Assembly: GCF_004353525.1 (NCBI RefSeq)
Contig: NZ_CP085524.1
Coordinates: 2,576,142-2,640,141, forward strand
DNA: 64,000 nt
Reading direction: 5' to 3'
Source: Zhaonella formicivorans
GTDB taxonomy: Bacteria; Bacillota; DUOV01; Zhaonellaceae
Under the pieces are notes generated by a model. It was not told the DNA's origin. It saw only the letters and a list, made by a program, of their open reading frames with translations, and did not search any database. Of the stretch, positions 17,068 through 24,822 are shown piece by piece. Position numbers and translations under genes: made by a program. The stretch's first letter is position 1. Every line of letters starts with the position of its first letter.

Positions 17068-17931
17068 TCAAATGTTCAAACGTACTCCGTCAAGGTAGGT
17101 GATGCTTTTGGCCATTCTTTGTATGTTCTGCCCGCCTTCCCTGACCATGAGCAAACGCTCCAGGCCAAACCCTATACCTACCCATGGGTCAACAATACCC
17201 CACTTGTCATCTAAGGGGTGCGGCCCCATGGCTCCGGAACCCAATTCGATCCCGGCTATCACATCCACGGTGTCGCCGTAGACAACCGACTTTTCCGTTA
17301 CTAATTCATAATTGCCAATACCCGCAACCTCCATCACAATAGCAGCCAGCTCCTTTAGCCGACGATGGCGCTGCTCCAAAGGGGTGCCCAGTTCCGTAAG
17401 GTTAAGCATGGTAAACTCATTTAAATGGTGGGCACCTTGGGATTCCTTGCGAAAGCAGGAGCCGATTTCGAAGATCCTGATGGGTTTTTCCCAGAGGCGC
17501 ACCAGCTCTTGCCAGAGGGCATAAAGGTTGGGGGCAAGCATAGGCCGCAAGCATTTCTTATCGTCAACCCAAAACACCTGGGAAAAAAGCGGGTGCTCAT
17601 CGGTGATAGTCATTTTGGCCAGCTGTCCTTTCGATATGATGGTCGGAGTAACTACCTGGACAAACCCCTGGCCTGTTAATGCGTCAACCAGTTTGCTCTC
17701 CAGCTCGCATAAAGCGGGCCGCCTTCTCGTCTCCCGCAATTCCGCCAGTCGTTTTTTCCCGCGGTTGACCAAGAACTTTTCCAGCTTTTGGAAAGCCCGG
17801 TCTCTTTCCCCCGAATCGGGAAAAGTCATATTCTCATGTTCTGCGGGAGCATTTAATTCCCGCAGCCGTTGCCTTTGCACCGCAGTCCAGGTTACGCTCA
17901 ACGAAGCTACCTCCACTTGCTTTTTGAACAC
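17068..17931 (-). CDS. pylSc: Pyrrolysyl-tRNA synthetase catalytic domain PylSc
   Basis: A 287-residue class II aminoacyl-tRNA synthetase catalytic domain, the length of bacterial PylSc. Motif 1 region is VVTPTIISKGQLAKM, motif 2 is FEIGSCFRKES with HHLNEFTMLNL, and motif 3 is GIGFGLERLLMV. It charges tRNA-Pyl with pyrrolysine using ATP. It begins 40 bases after tRNA-Pyl on the same strand. The start is TTG- or ATG-proximal MFKKQVEVASL at 17931. Its substrate must come from PylBCD, none of which lie in this window. Confidence 0.95.
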   Translation of the reverse strand: MFKKQVEVASLSVTWTAVQRQRLRELNAPAEHENMTFPDSGERDRAFQKLEKFLVNRGKKRLAELRETRRRPALCELESKLVDALTGQGFVQVVTPTIISKGQLAKMTITDEHPLFSQVFWVDDKKCLRPMLAPNLYALWQELVRLWEKPIRIFEIGSCFRKESQGAHHLNEFTMLNLTELGTPLEQRHRRLKELAAIVMEVAGIGNYELVTEKSVVYGDTVDVIAGIELGSGAMGPHPLDDKWGIVDPWVGIGFGLERLLMVREGGQNIQRMAKSITYLDGVRLNI

Positions 17932-17971
17932 TCAGCAGTCACGCCAGCTAGCTGCACCGTCGTTAGTCGTT

Positions 17972-18043
17972 TGGCGGGGAGTCCGGGAGTTTCACCCGGC
18001 TACGCGAATTTAGAGTCCGCGCGATCCATGCGATCCACCCCCC
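17972..18043 (-). tRNA. pylT: tRNA-Pyl, anticodon CUA
   Basis: A 72-base tRNA gene with encoded CCA. On the minus strand it begins GGGGGGTGGATCG, has the anticodon loop CTCTAAA (anticodon CUA) and ends GGGTGAAACTCCCGGACT then CCCCGCCA. The acceptor pairs GGGGGGT-like with ACTCCCC. The tight architecture (a very short D-arm and one base between acceptor and D stems) and the sequence around the anticodon are close to the known Desulfitobacterium tRNA-Pyl. It sits directly upstream of pylSc. Confidence 0.97.
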
Positions 18044-18217
18044 GTGAAGTTGAGCAAAACTATGTACTTTGACTCTGACTATCGACAAACTTAGTCTGCA
18101 AGTTCAGCCAAACTGCATTCTGGCTTTACAGTCAGCAAACTGCCTAAACTGCCTATAGAAAGTATTCTACATCCGAAACGTTTCCCCCTTTCCCCTGGGG
18201 AAAAAATTTCAAACAAC
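18044..18217 (-). other. Leader region upstream of tRNA-Pyl
   Basis: No gene. A possible promoter on the minus strand (TTGTCG ... TACATA, about 18060-18085) would start transcription just before the tRNA; the match is modest. At 18075-18092 GACTATCGACAAACT resembles one end of the terminator-associated elements and may be a solo end. Confidence 0.35.
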
Positions 18218-18261
18218 AAAGATGGGGTCACGGACTACCAACAGTCCCGACCCCATCTTTT
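18218..18261. terminator. Bidirectional terminator
   Basis: AAAGATGGGGTC and GACCCCATCTTTT form the stem, with an inner GGACT/AGTCC pairing. It ends the ferredoxin gene on the minus strand and faces the pyl leader. Confidence 0.85.
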
Positions 18262-18272
18262 CTTTCTTTTGC

Positions 18273-19049
18273 TTACAGTCGTTCCGCGGTTATTTTCTCG
18301 CCGCCAATGCCAATTTTTACTTTATGGACGGGAATGTCTTTACCCGAGTTGGCAAGGGCTGTTTCCACGGCACGCACAATTCCGGTACAGCAAGGAACTT
18401 CCATAAAAGCCACGGTTATGCTCTTCAAGTCATTTTGTTTGAACATGGCAGTCAGCTTTTCCACGTAGTAGCCAATATCATCCAGCTTAGGGCAGCCCAC
18501 CACCACTTTTTTGCCTTTCAAAAGATCCAGATGGTAATTTGGATAGGCAAAAGGCACGCAGTCAGCTGTGACCAAAAGATCTGCGCCAGGCAAATAGGGG
18601 GCTGAAGGAGGTACCAGCTTGAGCTGCACCGGCCATTGGGTTAACTGAGATTTAATCTTTACTTCAATATCACCTGAACTTACCCGACTTGCTTCCACCG
18701 GTTTTTCCTCTTCCAGGTTTCTGAGCCTACTGCCCGGACAACCGCCAGCATGAGGCCGATGGTGTTGGGGGTTATGAACCTCCGGATGGTGATGGCCATT
18801 GGCTCTTTGACTCGCTAAAAGTTCCTCCACCGCTTGTTCATCAAATTCATCGGCTTCCCGCTCAATTAACTTGAGTGCATCCTGGGGGCAATGTCCCAAG
18901 CAGGCGCCCAAACCGTCGCAATACTTGTCGTGAATCAGTTTTGCTTTGCCGTTAACTATTTGAATGGCTCCTTCGGCGCAGTTAGGAATGCACAGCCCAC
19001 AACCGTTGCACTTTTCTTCATCAATCTGAATAATTTTTCTTATTGCCAC
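18273..19049 (-). CDS. Two-cluster 4Fe-4S ferredoxin domain protein
   Basis: A 258-residue protein. Residues 13-60 carry two ferredoxin-type motifs (CNGCGLCIPNC and CDGLGACLGHC, each with a trailing Cys-Pro), a His-rich linker follows (HHHPEVHNPQHHRPHAGG), and the C-terminal half has extra cysteines in VVGCPKLDD and EVPCCTGIV. The layout fits the iron-sulphur proteins that accompany hybrid-cluster protein regulons in anaerobes. It probably transfers electrons in the cytoplasm. GTG start after AGGAGGTAAAATCC. A perfect CRP/FNR-type dyad lies 90 bases upstream, so redox or nitrosative-stress control is likely. Confidence 0.85.
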   Translation of the reverse strand: MAIRKIIQIDEEKCNGCGLCIPNCAEGAIQIVNGKAKLIHDKYCDGLGACLGHCPQDALKLIEREADEFDEQAVEELLASQRANGHHHPEVHNPQHHRPHAGGCPGSRLRNLEEEKPVEASRVSSGDIEVKIKSQLTQWPVQLKLVPPSAPYLPGADLLVTADCVPFAYPNYHLDLLKGKKVVVGCPKLDDIGYYVEKLTAMFKQNDLKSITVAFMEVPCCTGIVRAVETALANSGKDIPVHKVKIGIGGEKITAERL

Positions 19050-19138
19050 GGATTTTACCTCCTACATTAGATTTTGTGGTTTTGTTTTATTGTAACGTAC
19101 AATTCCCAGGGGGTACAGTGATGTGCATCGCAGACGGA

Positions 19139-19154
19139 TGTGAAATACATCACA
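19139..19154. promoter_or_regulatory. CRP/FNR-family operator TGTGA-N6-TCACA
   Basis: A perfect 16-base dyad upstream of the ferredoxin gene. A -10-like TACAAT lies at about 19091-19096 on the minus strand, which would place the dyad near -61, a classic activator position. The cognate regulator (HcpR or another CRP/FNR member) is not in the window. Confidence 0.6.
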
Positions 19155-19190
19155 GTGGCCTTAGGCATGATTACTGACCTGAGGGTTAAA

Positions 19191-19216
19191 TAAAAAAACA
19201 CCCCGGCAGGGTGTTT
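19191..19216 (-). terminator. Terminator of the 74-residue gene
   Basis: ACACCC-TGCC-GGGGTGT followed by TTTTTTTA on the minus strand, directly after the stop of the small gene at 19244-19468. Confidence 0.75.
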
Positions 19217-19243
19217 AAGATGCATTGGATATAAGTCTTTGCT

Positions 19244-19468
19244 TCAGGATACCGCTTTATCCGCGTTATACCCCAGGAGAAAGATTTTGTACGCTGAGCC
19301 CAAAAGTTTACTGAGAAATTCGTTCTCCGTTTGCTCATCCAATTCTACTTTAACGCTTTTCAATGCCCTCTTTACGTCATAAGCGAAAAGCTGGGCCAAC
19401 CCATAACGAAGTTTATGGTCCTGCCGCAGTTTTTCTAGGCCCGCAGCACTAAACCAGGAAATATTCAT
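19244..19468 (-). CDS. Hypothetical 74-residue protein
   Basis: A short, probably alpha-helical protein (MNISWFSAAGLEKLRQD...) with no recognised family. It has a GGAAGGGAGTGGA site before the ATG and its own terminator, which supports a real gene. The acidic and hydrophobic pattern of the second half (KVELDEQTENEFLSKLLG) suggests two amphipathic helices. Function unknown. Confidence 0.65.
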   Translation of the reverse strand: MNISWFSAAGLEKLRQDHKLRYGLAQLFAYDVKRALKSVKVELDEQTENEFLSKLLGSAYKIFLLGYNADKAVS

Positions 19469-19728
19469 TCCACTCCACTCCCTTCCTTACCCTCTATTAT
19501 TAACCATTTTCTTCCATAATATACATAATATACATGCAGGCCCTGTCTGCAGGATAAGAAAAACATTTTATAGCTGGATTTCCCCCGGACAACCCCCACG
19601 TCCAGTAAATTTATGCAAGCAGAATTTCCCAGCGGGGATAAAGGATGTTTACAAGCTGTTGGACATACACCCGCTTTTGAGTACAGCCATAAGATGTAAT
19701 GAAAACAAAGGGATGGCGGAGGACAGCT

Positions 19729-19944
19729 ATGGAAGTTGGGCAAGATATTTATTTAAATTTAAAAAACCATCCATTTACCATACTGGGTTTTTCGACTGAT
19801 CGCAACACAACCAAAATTGCCATTTTACAGTCTAAAGAAGATAACAGGATCATCTTATTCATCCCCGTGAGTAAAATAAGCTTTACCACCCCTCTGGAGA
19901 TCGATCTGGAAGAATACCCCGAAGTGTACTCCATGATCGATTAG
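19729..19944 (+). CDS. Hypothetical 71-residue protein
   Basis: A small soluble beta-rich protein (MEVGQDIYLNLKNHPFTILGFS...) ending in an acidic tail. I chose ATG 19729 because GGAGG lies 6 bases upstream; an in-frame ATG at 19699 has no such site. It is followed by a terminator at 19993-20028. No family recognised; the region between it and the minus-strand 74-residue gene (19469-19728) contains only their divergent promoters. Confidence 0.6.
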   Translation: MEVGQDIYLNLKNHPFTILGFSTDRNTTKIAILQSKEDNRIILFIPVSKISFTTPLEIDLEEYPEVYSMID

Positions 19945-19992
19945 CGTTAATTTATCGCCATGTCCCAAGCAGTATTTCTCAACACAACCTAA

Positions 19993-20028
19993 AAAACGCT
20001 TAACAGCAAAGATCTGTTAAGCGTTTTA
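19993..20028. terminator. Bidirectional terminator
   Basis: AAAACGCTTAACAG and CTGTTAAGCGTTTT around a 7-base loop, between the 71-residue gene and the convergent diguanylate cyclase. Confidence 0.9.
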
Positions 20029-20041
20029 TTCATTTCCCCTA

Positions 20042-20707
20042 TTAACAAACCAATTCATAGGAGATGACAGAATTTTTATTGACTTTAGCCTCGTACAAAG
20101 CTTTATCAGCTTGTTTCAATAAATTTTCGGCTTCAATCCCATTCACATCGCTACAGCGTACTACGCCTGCGCTCAGCGTGATACCGGCCAATGCATTAAC
20201 CTCCTTGCGAATACGGTCCAACACACTCTCCGCCCCTTCAATAGATGCATTATGTAAAATAAGGATAAATTCCTCGCCGCCCCACCTGCAGGCAAAGTCA
20301 GTAGCCCTGATATTCTTTTTGATAATATAAGAAACCTTTTTTAGGACCTTATCCCCTACTAAATGGCCCTGCTCATCGTTTATTTCCTTAAAATTATCAA
20401 TATCCAGGATGGCGAGACTAAAGGACCCCTCCTTGCGTTTAGCCATACTAATTGCCTTCTCCAGGTTGGCATAAAGGTAGCGGCGGTTATAAAGTCCCGT
20501 TAGCACATCAACAGCCCCGCTCCTGTGCAGCAACGCTATATAGCGACCGAAGGCTAATCCGACAATAAAATTAATAACGCCCAATATTAGCCAAAAGGTA
20601 CCGTGCTGGTAATAAGTCTTCAGATGAATAAGGTAAAAAACTGCGGTGGCGGCTAAACCCATGGCTCCAAATAACAGCGGAGTATATATGAAGTAGAAGT
20701 TGCGCAT
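20042..20707 (-). CDS. Membrane-anchored diguanylate cyclase (GGDEF)
   Basis: A 221-residue protein. Two transmembrane helices in the first 60 residues are followed directly by a GGDEF domain: DVLTGLYNRRYL, DIDNFKEIND, and the active-site loop RWGGEEF (GG[D/E]EF type, so catalytically plausible). An RxxD inhibitory site is not clear. It should make c-di-GMP at the membrane, and no separate sensory domain is present. Monocistronic, between two terminators/leaders. Confidence 0.9.
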   Translation of the reverse strand: MRNFYFIYTPLLFGAMGLAATAVFYLIHLKTYYQHGTFWLILGVINFIVGLAFGRYIALLHRSGAVDVLTGLYNRRYLYANLEKAISMAKRKEGSFSLAILDIDNFKEINDEQGHLVGDKVLKKVSYIIKKNIRATDFACRWGGEEFILILHNASIEGAESVLDRIRKEVNALAGITLSAGVVRCSDVNGIEAENLLKQADKALYEAKVNKNSVISYELVC

Positions 20708-20949
20708 AACCGGTACCTACTTTCAAAAAATACCCTTCTCCTATATCCTAACACAAAAATTTCCATTTGCAAGGTCGATTCAGCCGATATGCGCAGATAA
20801 TTGTAGATAATTTTCGACAAAGAAAAAAGAACCGACTTGTAAAATTTCAAAAATATTTACTTTACATCATAAAAAAATCGTAGTAAAATATTATATATCT
20901 TATTGCTTGAAAATTTTTCCTGCTGTAAGTACAATTCTATACAATTCCT

Positions 20950-21130
20950 TAGCGCTGAATTTTTGCCTGAAAAGCGGGGGAACCAACTTCTTGGGGTGAA
21001 TCCTTTGTTCGAAGTTAGAAGTGCGAAGTTCGAAGTGTGAAACTTCATCCAACCTCTGACTTTGTAAAAGGTAGGGCTATCTTTCGGTCCGAACCCGTCA
21101 GCTAACCTCGTAAGCGTGGAAAGGGAGTAG
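20950..21130 (+). ncRNA. c-di-AMP riboswitch (ydaO/yuaA type) with an enlarged variable stem
   Basis: The conserved blocks of the ydaO aptamer are present in order: AGCGCTGAATTTTTGCCTG, GCGGGGGAACCA, GGGGTGAATCC, GGTAGGGCTATC, CCGAACCCGTCAGCTAACCTC and GTAAGCG. Between the second and third blocks lies an insert (about 21008-21050) made of degenerate copies of GAAGTTCGAAGTGC. It precedes a terminator at 21191-21222 and an amino-acid ABC transporter operon. c-di-AMP binding normally favours the terminator, so the transporter should be shut off when c-di-AMP is high. Confidence 0.92.
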
Positions 21131-21190
21131 CTAAATATACATAATCTACCGCTGTTTAATTACAGTGGATGGTAATTATTGCTGTCTTTT

Positions 21191-21222
21191 CACCCCGCAT
21201 TTCTCATGCGGGGTATTTTGTT
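21191..21222 (+). terminator. Riboswitch-controlled terminator
   Basis: ACCCCGCAT-TTCTC-ATGCGGGGT followed by ATTTTGTTTTT, 60 bases after the aptamer and before the first transporter gene. Confidence 0.8.
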
Positions 21223-21304
21223 TTTAAATAATCATTAAGTCCCATTTGGAGGTGAGTTGCAAGCAGGGACTAAAATATTTTAAATAAGGGGGAACCAAAG
21301 AATT

Positions 21305-22102
21305 ATGAAACGCAAGTTCATATGTTGGCTGGGAGGGTTAATATTAACAACAGCGCTAGTCACAGCAGGCTGCAGCAGTGCCAACACGGAAACTACCAGA
21401 GGAGATCGGCAGGCTATGGAGCAGGAAAAACCGGTGTTTAAATTCGCTATGTCAGGGCAATATAAACCTTTTAATTACTTTAACGAAAACAACGAGCTAA
21501 CCGGATTTGATGTGGAAATCGGTAAAGCAATCAGCGAAAAGCTGGGAATGGAGCCAGAACCTATTGCCACTCCATGGCAAGGGATTATTGCCGGTCTGAA
21601 AAACGGACGCTACGATGCCATCATCGGCAGCATGACGATCACCGAAGACCGGGAAAAAGAAGTTGATTTTAGTGAACCCTACTATGTATCAGGCGCCCAG
21701 CTGTTTGTGGCTCCCGGTTCCAATATTAAAAGCATTGAAAACGTTAACGACAGCGTTACAGTAGGAGTGACCATTTCCACCGTATATGAGGAAAAAGCCC
21801 GGGAATATACCAAAAAAATCAAAACTTACGACAGCGATGTAACCGCTCTCCGGGACCTGGCCGCAGGTCGGACTGATGCAGTAATCACAGACCGCTTTGT
21901 GGGACTAATTGCCGCTAAAGAGTCGGGAATAAACGTGCAGCCCGCCGGAGACCTGTTATTTGTAGAAAGGATAGGAATTGCAGTGCGGCAAGGCAATGAT
22001 GAATTAAGGGAAAAAATAAACCATGCTCTTAATGAAATCAAAGATGAAGGGACTTATTTGAAAATCAGTCTGTCCTACTTTGACCGGGATATCAGTGAAT
22101 AA
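21305..22102 (+). CDS. Polar amino-acid ABC transporter, substrate-binding lipoprotein
   Basis: A 265-residue periplasmic-binding-protein type II. The signal peptide ends in the lipobox LVTAGC (Cys23), so it is lipid-anchored outside the membrane. FAMSGQYKPFNYFNENNELTGFDVEIGKAIS and the DAIIGSMTITEDREKEVDFSEPYY block are typical of glutamine/cystine/arginine receptors. First gene of a three-gene operon governed by the c-di-AMP riboswitch and terminator upstream, which links it to osmotic balance. Confidence 0.92.
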   Translation: MKRKFICWLGGLILTTALVTAGCSSANTETTRGDRQAMEQEKPVFKFAMSGQYKPFNYFNENNELTGFDVEIGKAISEKLGMEPEPIATPWQGIIAGLKNGRYDAIIGSMTITEDREKEVDFSEPYYVSGAQLFVAPGSNIKSIENVNDSVTVGVTISTVYEEKAREYTKKIKTYDSDVTALRDLAAGRTDAVITDRFVGLIAAKESGINVQPAGDLLFVERIGIAVRQGNDELREKINHALNEIKDEGTYLKISLSYFDRDISE

Positions 22103-22161
22103 AGACCTGCCGGGAAAAGGTGCGCAAAAATCAGCGCACCCTTTATGATGGGAGGTATAAG

Positions 22162-22839
22162 ATGACATTTTTTAACGACTTATTACGAACATGGCCCATC
22201 TTTTTTCAGGCGGCGCTAGTTACAGTGCAGCTGACCGCAGTGGCCCTGGCAATGGGAACCGCCATCGGGCTTGTTTTTGCCCTTTTGAAAATCTCTAAAA
22301 ATAAATTGTTAATCGGTATTGCCAACGGATACATCACCGTTATCAGGGGCACTCCACTGATTGTGCAGATTTTCTGGATTTATTACGGCCTGGCGAGCGT
22401 TGTAGATGTGGGAGGATTTTGGGCAGCTATCCTGGCGTTGGCAGTACATAACGGGGCATATATCGCGGAAATTTTCCGGGGAGGCATCGAATCCATCGAC
22501 CGGGGGCAAATGGAGGCTGCCCGGTCGTTGGGAATGCCCTACGGCCTGGCTATGCGCCGGATCATTCTCCCTCAGGCTTTCAGACGTATAGTGCCGCCCC
22601 TGGGCAACCAGTTTATTATCGGCCTTAAAGACTCATCGCTGGCCGCTTTTGTGACCATTGAAGAACTTTTCAACATTTCCATGCGCATGGCCTCGGCTAC
22701 ATTCCGGGACATCCAGTATTACACTATTGCCGGTCTTTATTATTTGGCACTGGTTGTTATCTTCAGCTTTTTAGTAAATAAACTGGAACAGCGGCTGGCT
22801 GCAGGCAGCTCCGGTATGGTCAAGGGGGTAGGGTTATGA
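22162..22839 (+). CDS. Polar amino-acid ABC transporter permease
   Basis: A 225-residue HisM/GlnP-type permease with five membrane spans and the EAA loop [30 protein letters not shown] start at ATG 22162 behind GGAGGTATAAG; an upstream GTG at 22120 lies within an intercistronic hairpin (GGTGCGC/GCGCACC, 22119-22141) and is unlikely. It ends with a 4-base overlap into the ATPase gene. Confidence 0.93.
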   Translation: MTFFNDLLRTWPIFFQAALVTVQLTAVALAMGTAIGLVFALLKISKNKLLIGIANGYITVIRGTPLIVQIFWIYYGLASVVDVGGFWAAILALAVHNGAYIAEIFRGGIESIDRGQMEAARSLGMPYGLAMRRIILPQAFRRIVPPLGNQFIIGLKDSSLAAFVTIEELFNISMRMASATFRDIQYYTIAGLYYLALVVIFSFLVNKLEQRLAAGSSGMVKGVGL

Positions 22840-23558
22840 TGATCAAGATCAGAAATTTGCATAAACATTTCGGGGAACTGCATGTTTTAAAAGGTATAAA
22901 CATGGAAGTCAAGGAAAAAGAGGTAGTTTGCCTGATCGGTGCCAGCGGTTCCGGCAAGAGCACTCTGCTGCGCTGCATCAATTTCCTGGAAAGATCAGAA
23001 GGTGAAATCTGGATAGAGGGAAGAAAAATTGACCGTCAGACCATGGATTTGAATAAGCTGCGCCAGGAAGTAGGCATGGTTTTTCAACACTTTAATTTGT
23101 TTCCCCATATGACTGTCCTGGGCAACGTTATTGAAGCCCCAATTCATGTCAAAGGCTTGAGCCGCAAAGAAGCTGAAGAAACTGCAATGCAACTGCTGAA
23201 TAAAGTAGGCTTGGCAGACAAAGCTAACGTCTACCCCTCTCAGCTTTCGGGTGGGCAAAAGCAGCGTGTAGCCATTGCCAGAGCCCTGGCCATGCAGCCT
23301 AAAGTAATGCTGTTTGATGAGCCCACATCGGCCCTGGATCCGGAACTGGTGGGCGAAGTCCTGGCTGTAATGAAGCAGCTGGCCAAGGAAGGAATGACTA
23401 TGGTAGTTGTTACCCATGAAATGGGCTTTGCCAAAGAAGTAGGCGATTGGGTTGTTTATATGGATGGCGGCAATATCATTGAAATCGGCCGGCCAAGCGA
23501 CATTTTCAACAACCCGCGGAACCAGCGGACCAGGGAGTTTTTAAGCTGTGTGCTGTAG
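22836..23558 (+). CDS. Polar amino-acid ABC transporter ATPase
   Basis: A 240-residue GlnQ-type ATPase. Walker [11 protein letters not shown]-loop [12 protein letters not shown], signature [15 protein letters not shown], Walker [13 protein letters not shown] and the switch His in VVTHE are all present. ATG overlaps the permease stop. Third gene of the operon; there is no clear terminator before the next riboswitch. Confidence 0.95.
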   Translation: MMIKIRNLHKHFGELHVLKGINMEVKEKEVVCLIGASGSGKSTLLRCINFLERSEGEIWIEGRKIDRQTMDLNKLRQEVGMVFQHFNLFPHMTVLGNVIEAPIHVKGLSRKEAEETAMQLLNKVGLADKANVYPSQLSGGQKQRVAIARALAMQPKVMLFDEPTSALDPELVGEVLAVMKQLAKEGMTMVVVTHEMGFAKEVGDWVVYMDGGNIIEIGRPSDIFNNPRNQRTREFLSCVL

Positions 23559-23782
23559 CCCAGCCCTACCAATTCCAAAGCTGTGTTTACCTGCTCCTTT
23601 GGCGAACATAAATTTTTCGGCCCAAAGCCCCATCTTCAGCCTCACTTAAATGGAAAAGCTGTTTTTGACTGGAATTGCCGCCTTCTTTATTTATTTGGGG
23701 TTTAATGATAGCTAAATTTCTAATCAAACTGCTTTAAAGCAGGAATTAGTAAAAAATTGGCGAATTAAATGCGTTAGTAAAA
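23559..23782 (+). other. Intergenic region after the ABC operon
   Basis: About 220 bases with no gene. A short dyad AACTGCTTTAAAGCAGG lies near 23728-23744. The region presumably contains the promoter of the riboswitch-controlled hydrolase. Confidence 0.4.
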
Positions 23783-23896
23783 ACGCCTAATTTCACCAGA
23801 AAACGGGGGACCCAAGTTCAGGGGTGAATCCATATGGTAGGGCTAGCTTTCAGCCCGAACCCGTCAGCTAACCCCGTAGGCGTAGAAGGCGAGGTA
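23783..23896 (+). ncRNA. c-di-AMP riboswitch (ydaO/yuaA type), aptamer running into the ribosome-binding site
   Basis: Conserved blocks: ACGCCTAATTTCACCAG, ACGGGGGACCCA, GGGGTGAATCC, GGTAGGGCTAGC, CCGAACCCGTCAGCTAACCCC and GTAGGCGTAGAAGGC. The 3' strand merges with GGCGAGGT, the only ribosome-binding site of the hydrolase, and no terminator lies between, so control is probably translational. Cell-wall hydrolases are among the most common ydaO targets. Confidence 0.93.
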
Positions 23897-23901
23897 AAAT
23901 A

Positions 23902-24585
23902 TTGGCTCTACACAGGAAAATAATTGCGACAGCCGGTACAGTATGCCTCACAGCCTTGCTGTGGACAGGTTCCGCCCTGGCGGCAGAGATTACTGTGCAA
24001 AAAAACGATACCCTTTGGTCCCTTGCCCGCAAACACGGGACCACCGTACAAACCATTAAGCAATTAAATAAACTGAACAGCGATCTAATCCACCCCGGTC
24101 AGGTATTACAACTTCCAGACAAAAAAGCAACACCGCTTTCCAAAAGAGAAACGGCTTCAAAGCAGCAGGCCTCGAGGGGCGGCACAGATCGGATTGAGGA
24201 AATGCTGGAATTTGCCCAAAGCTTCCTGGGAGCAAAGTACCGTTACGGCGGTGAAACTCCGGCAGGCTTTGACTGCTCAGGCTTTGTACGTTACGTATAT
24301 AAGCGTTTCGGCATAGAGCTTCCCCATTCATCTGCCGAACAGTACAATAGCGCAGGCACGGCGGTGAAAAAAGAAGATTTACAGCCTGGCGATTTGGTCT
24401 TTTTCAATACCTCCGGCAAAGGAATCGGCCATGTTGGTATTTACCTGGAGAACAACAAGTTTATTTCCGCATCCTCTAACAGCAGGGGTGTTACCGTTGA
24501 CAGTTTGGAAGACCGGTATTGGGGACCCAGGTACCAGGGTGCCAAGAGAGTAATTTCCGGGCAAGAAGAGAATACTAAATCATAA
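23902..24585 (+). CDS. LysM plus NlpC/P60 cell-wall endopeptidase
   Basis: A 227-residue secreted protein. After a signal peptide (ending LAAE near residue 29) come one LysM domain (ITVQKNDTLWSLARKHGTTVQTIKQLN) and a C-terminal NlpC/P60 domain with the catalytic Cys in GFDCSGFVRYVY, His in GIGHVGIYLE and a third polar residue near the end. It cuts peptide stems of peptidoglycan. Start is TTG 23902 with GAGGT 7 bases upstream, part of the c-di-AMP aptamer 3' end. Confidence 0.92.
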   Translation: MALHRKIIATAGTVCLTALLWTGSALAAEITVQKNDTLWSLARKHGTTVQTIKQLNKLNSDLIHPGQVLQLPDKKATPLSKRETASKQQASRGGTDRIEEMLEFAQSFLGAKYRYGGETPAGFDCSGFVRYVYKRFGIELPHSSAEQYNSAGTAVKKEDLQPGDLVFFNTSGKGIGHVGIYLENNKFISASSNSRGVTVDSLEDRYWGPRYQGAKRVISGQEENTKS

Positions 24586-24586
24586 T

Positions 24587-24612
24587 AACCCAGGGCAACC
24601 TGGGATTCTTTG
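24587..24612 (+). terminator. Terminator of the hydrolase gene
   Basis: CCCAGG-GCAA-CCTGGG followed by ATTCTTT. The U-run is short. Confidence 0.6.
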
Positions 24613-24652
24613 CTGCCACTTTTAAGGAGAAATTAAGCTCAAAATTTACCTC

Positions 24653-24682
24653 TTGACAAAACCGCTTGCGCCTAGATAAAAT
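24653..24682 (+). promoter_or_regulatory. Sigma-A-type promoter of the NiCo riboswitch transcript
   Basis: TTGACA (24653-24658), 18 bases, TAAAAT (24677-24682). Transcription would start near 24690, just before the aptamer. Confidence 0.6.
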
Positions 24683-24703
24683 ACTTTATAAAGATAAATA
24701 TTT

Positions 24704-24783
24704 TAGGAACTAGAGCAGGCGATCTCTATGGAGATGGGGCCGGGCCTATTTCGGGCAGCAGGTTAAGCGCCTGTGGGACTAGA
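24704..24783 (+). ncRNA. NiCo riboswitch (czcD motif)
   Basis: The conserved core reads ACTAGAGCAGGCGAT, a hairpin CTCTATGGAG, GGGGCCGGGC, GGGCAGCAGG and GTGGGACTAG, the four-way-junction pattern of cobalt/nickel-sensing NiCo RNAs. Its 3' end overlaps the terminator stem at 24765-24804, so metal binding should release the terminator and switch on the exporter. It is placed directly upstream of a CDF exporter, the usual partner. Confidence 0.9.
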
Positions 24784-24804
24784 AGTCTCACAGGCGCTTT
24801 TGTT
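24765..24804 (+). terminator. NiCo-controlled terminator
   Basis: AAGCGCCTGTG and CACAGGCGCTTTTGTT with inner GAC/GTC pairing. The 5' arm is shared with the riboswitch, so the two folds exclude each other. Confidence 0.85.
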
Positions 24805-24822
24805 ATCACGGAGGTTATTATA

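Noticed and set aside
18044-18217. Sigma-54 promoter of pylT (TTTGGCTGAACTTGCAG)
   Set aside because: The GG to GC spacing is 8, not 10, so it does not fit RpoN binding.
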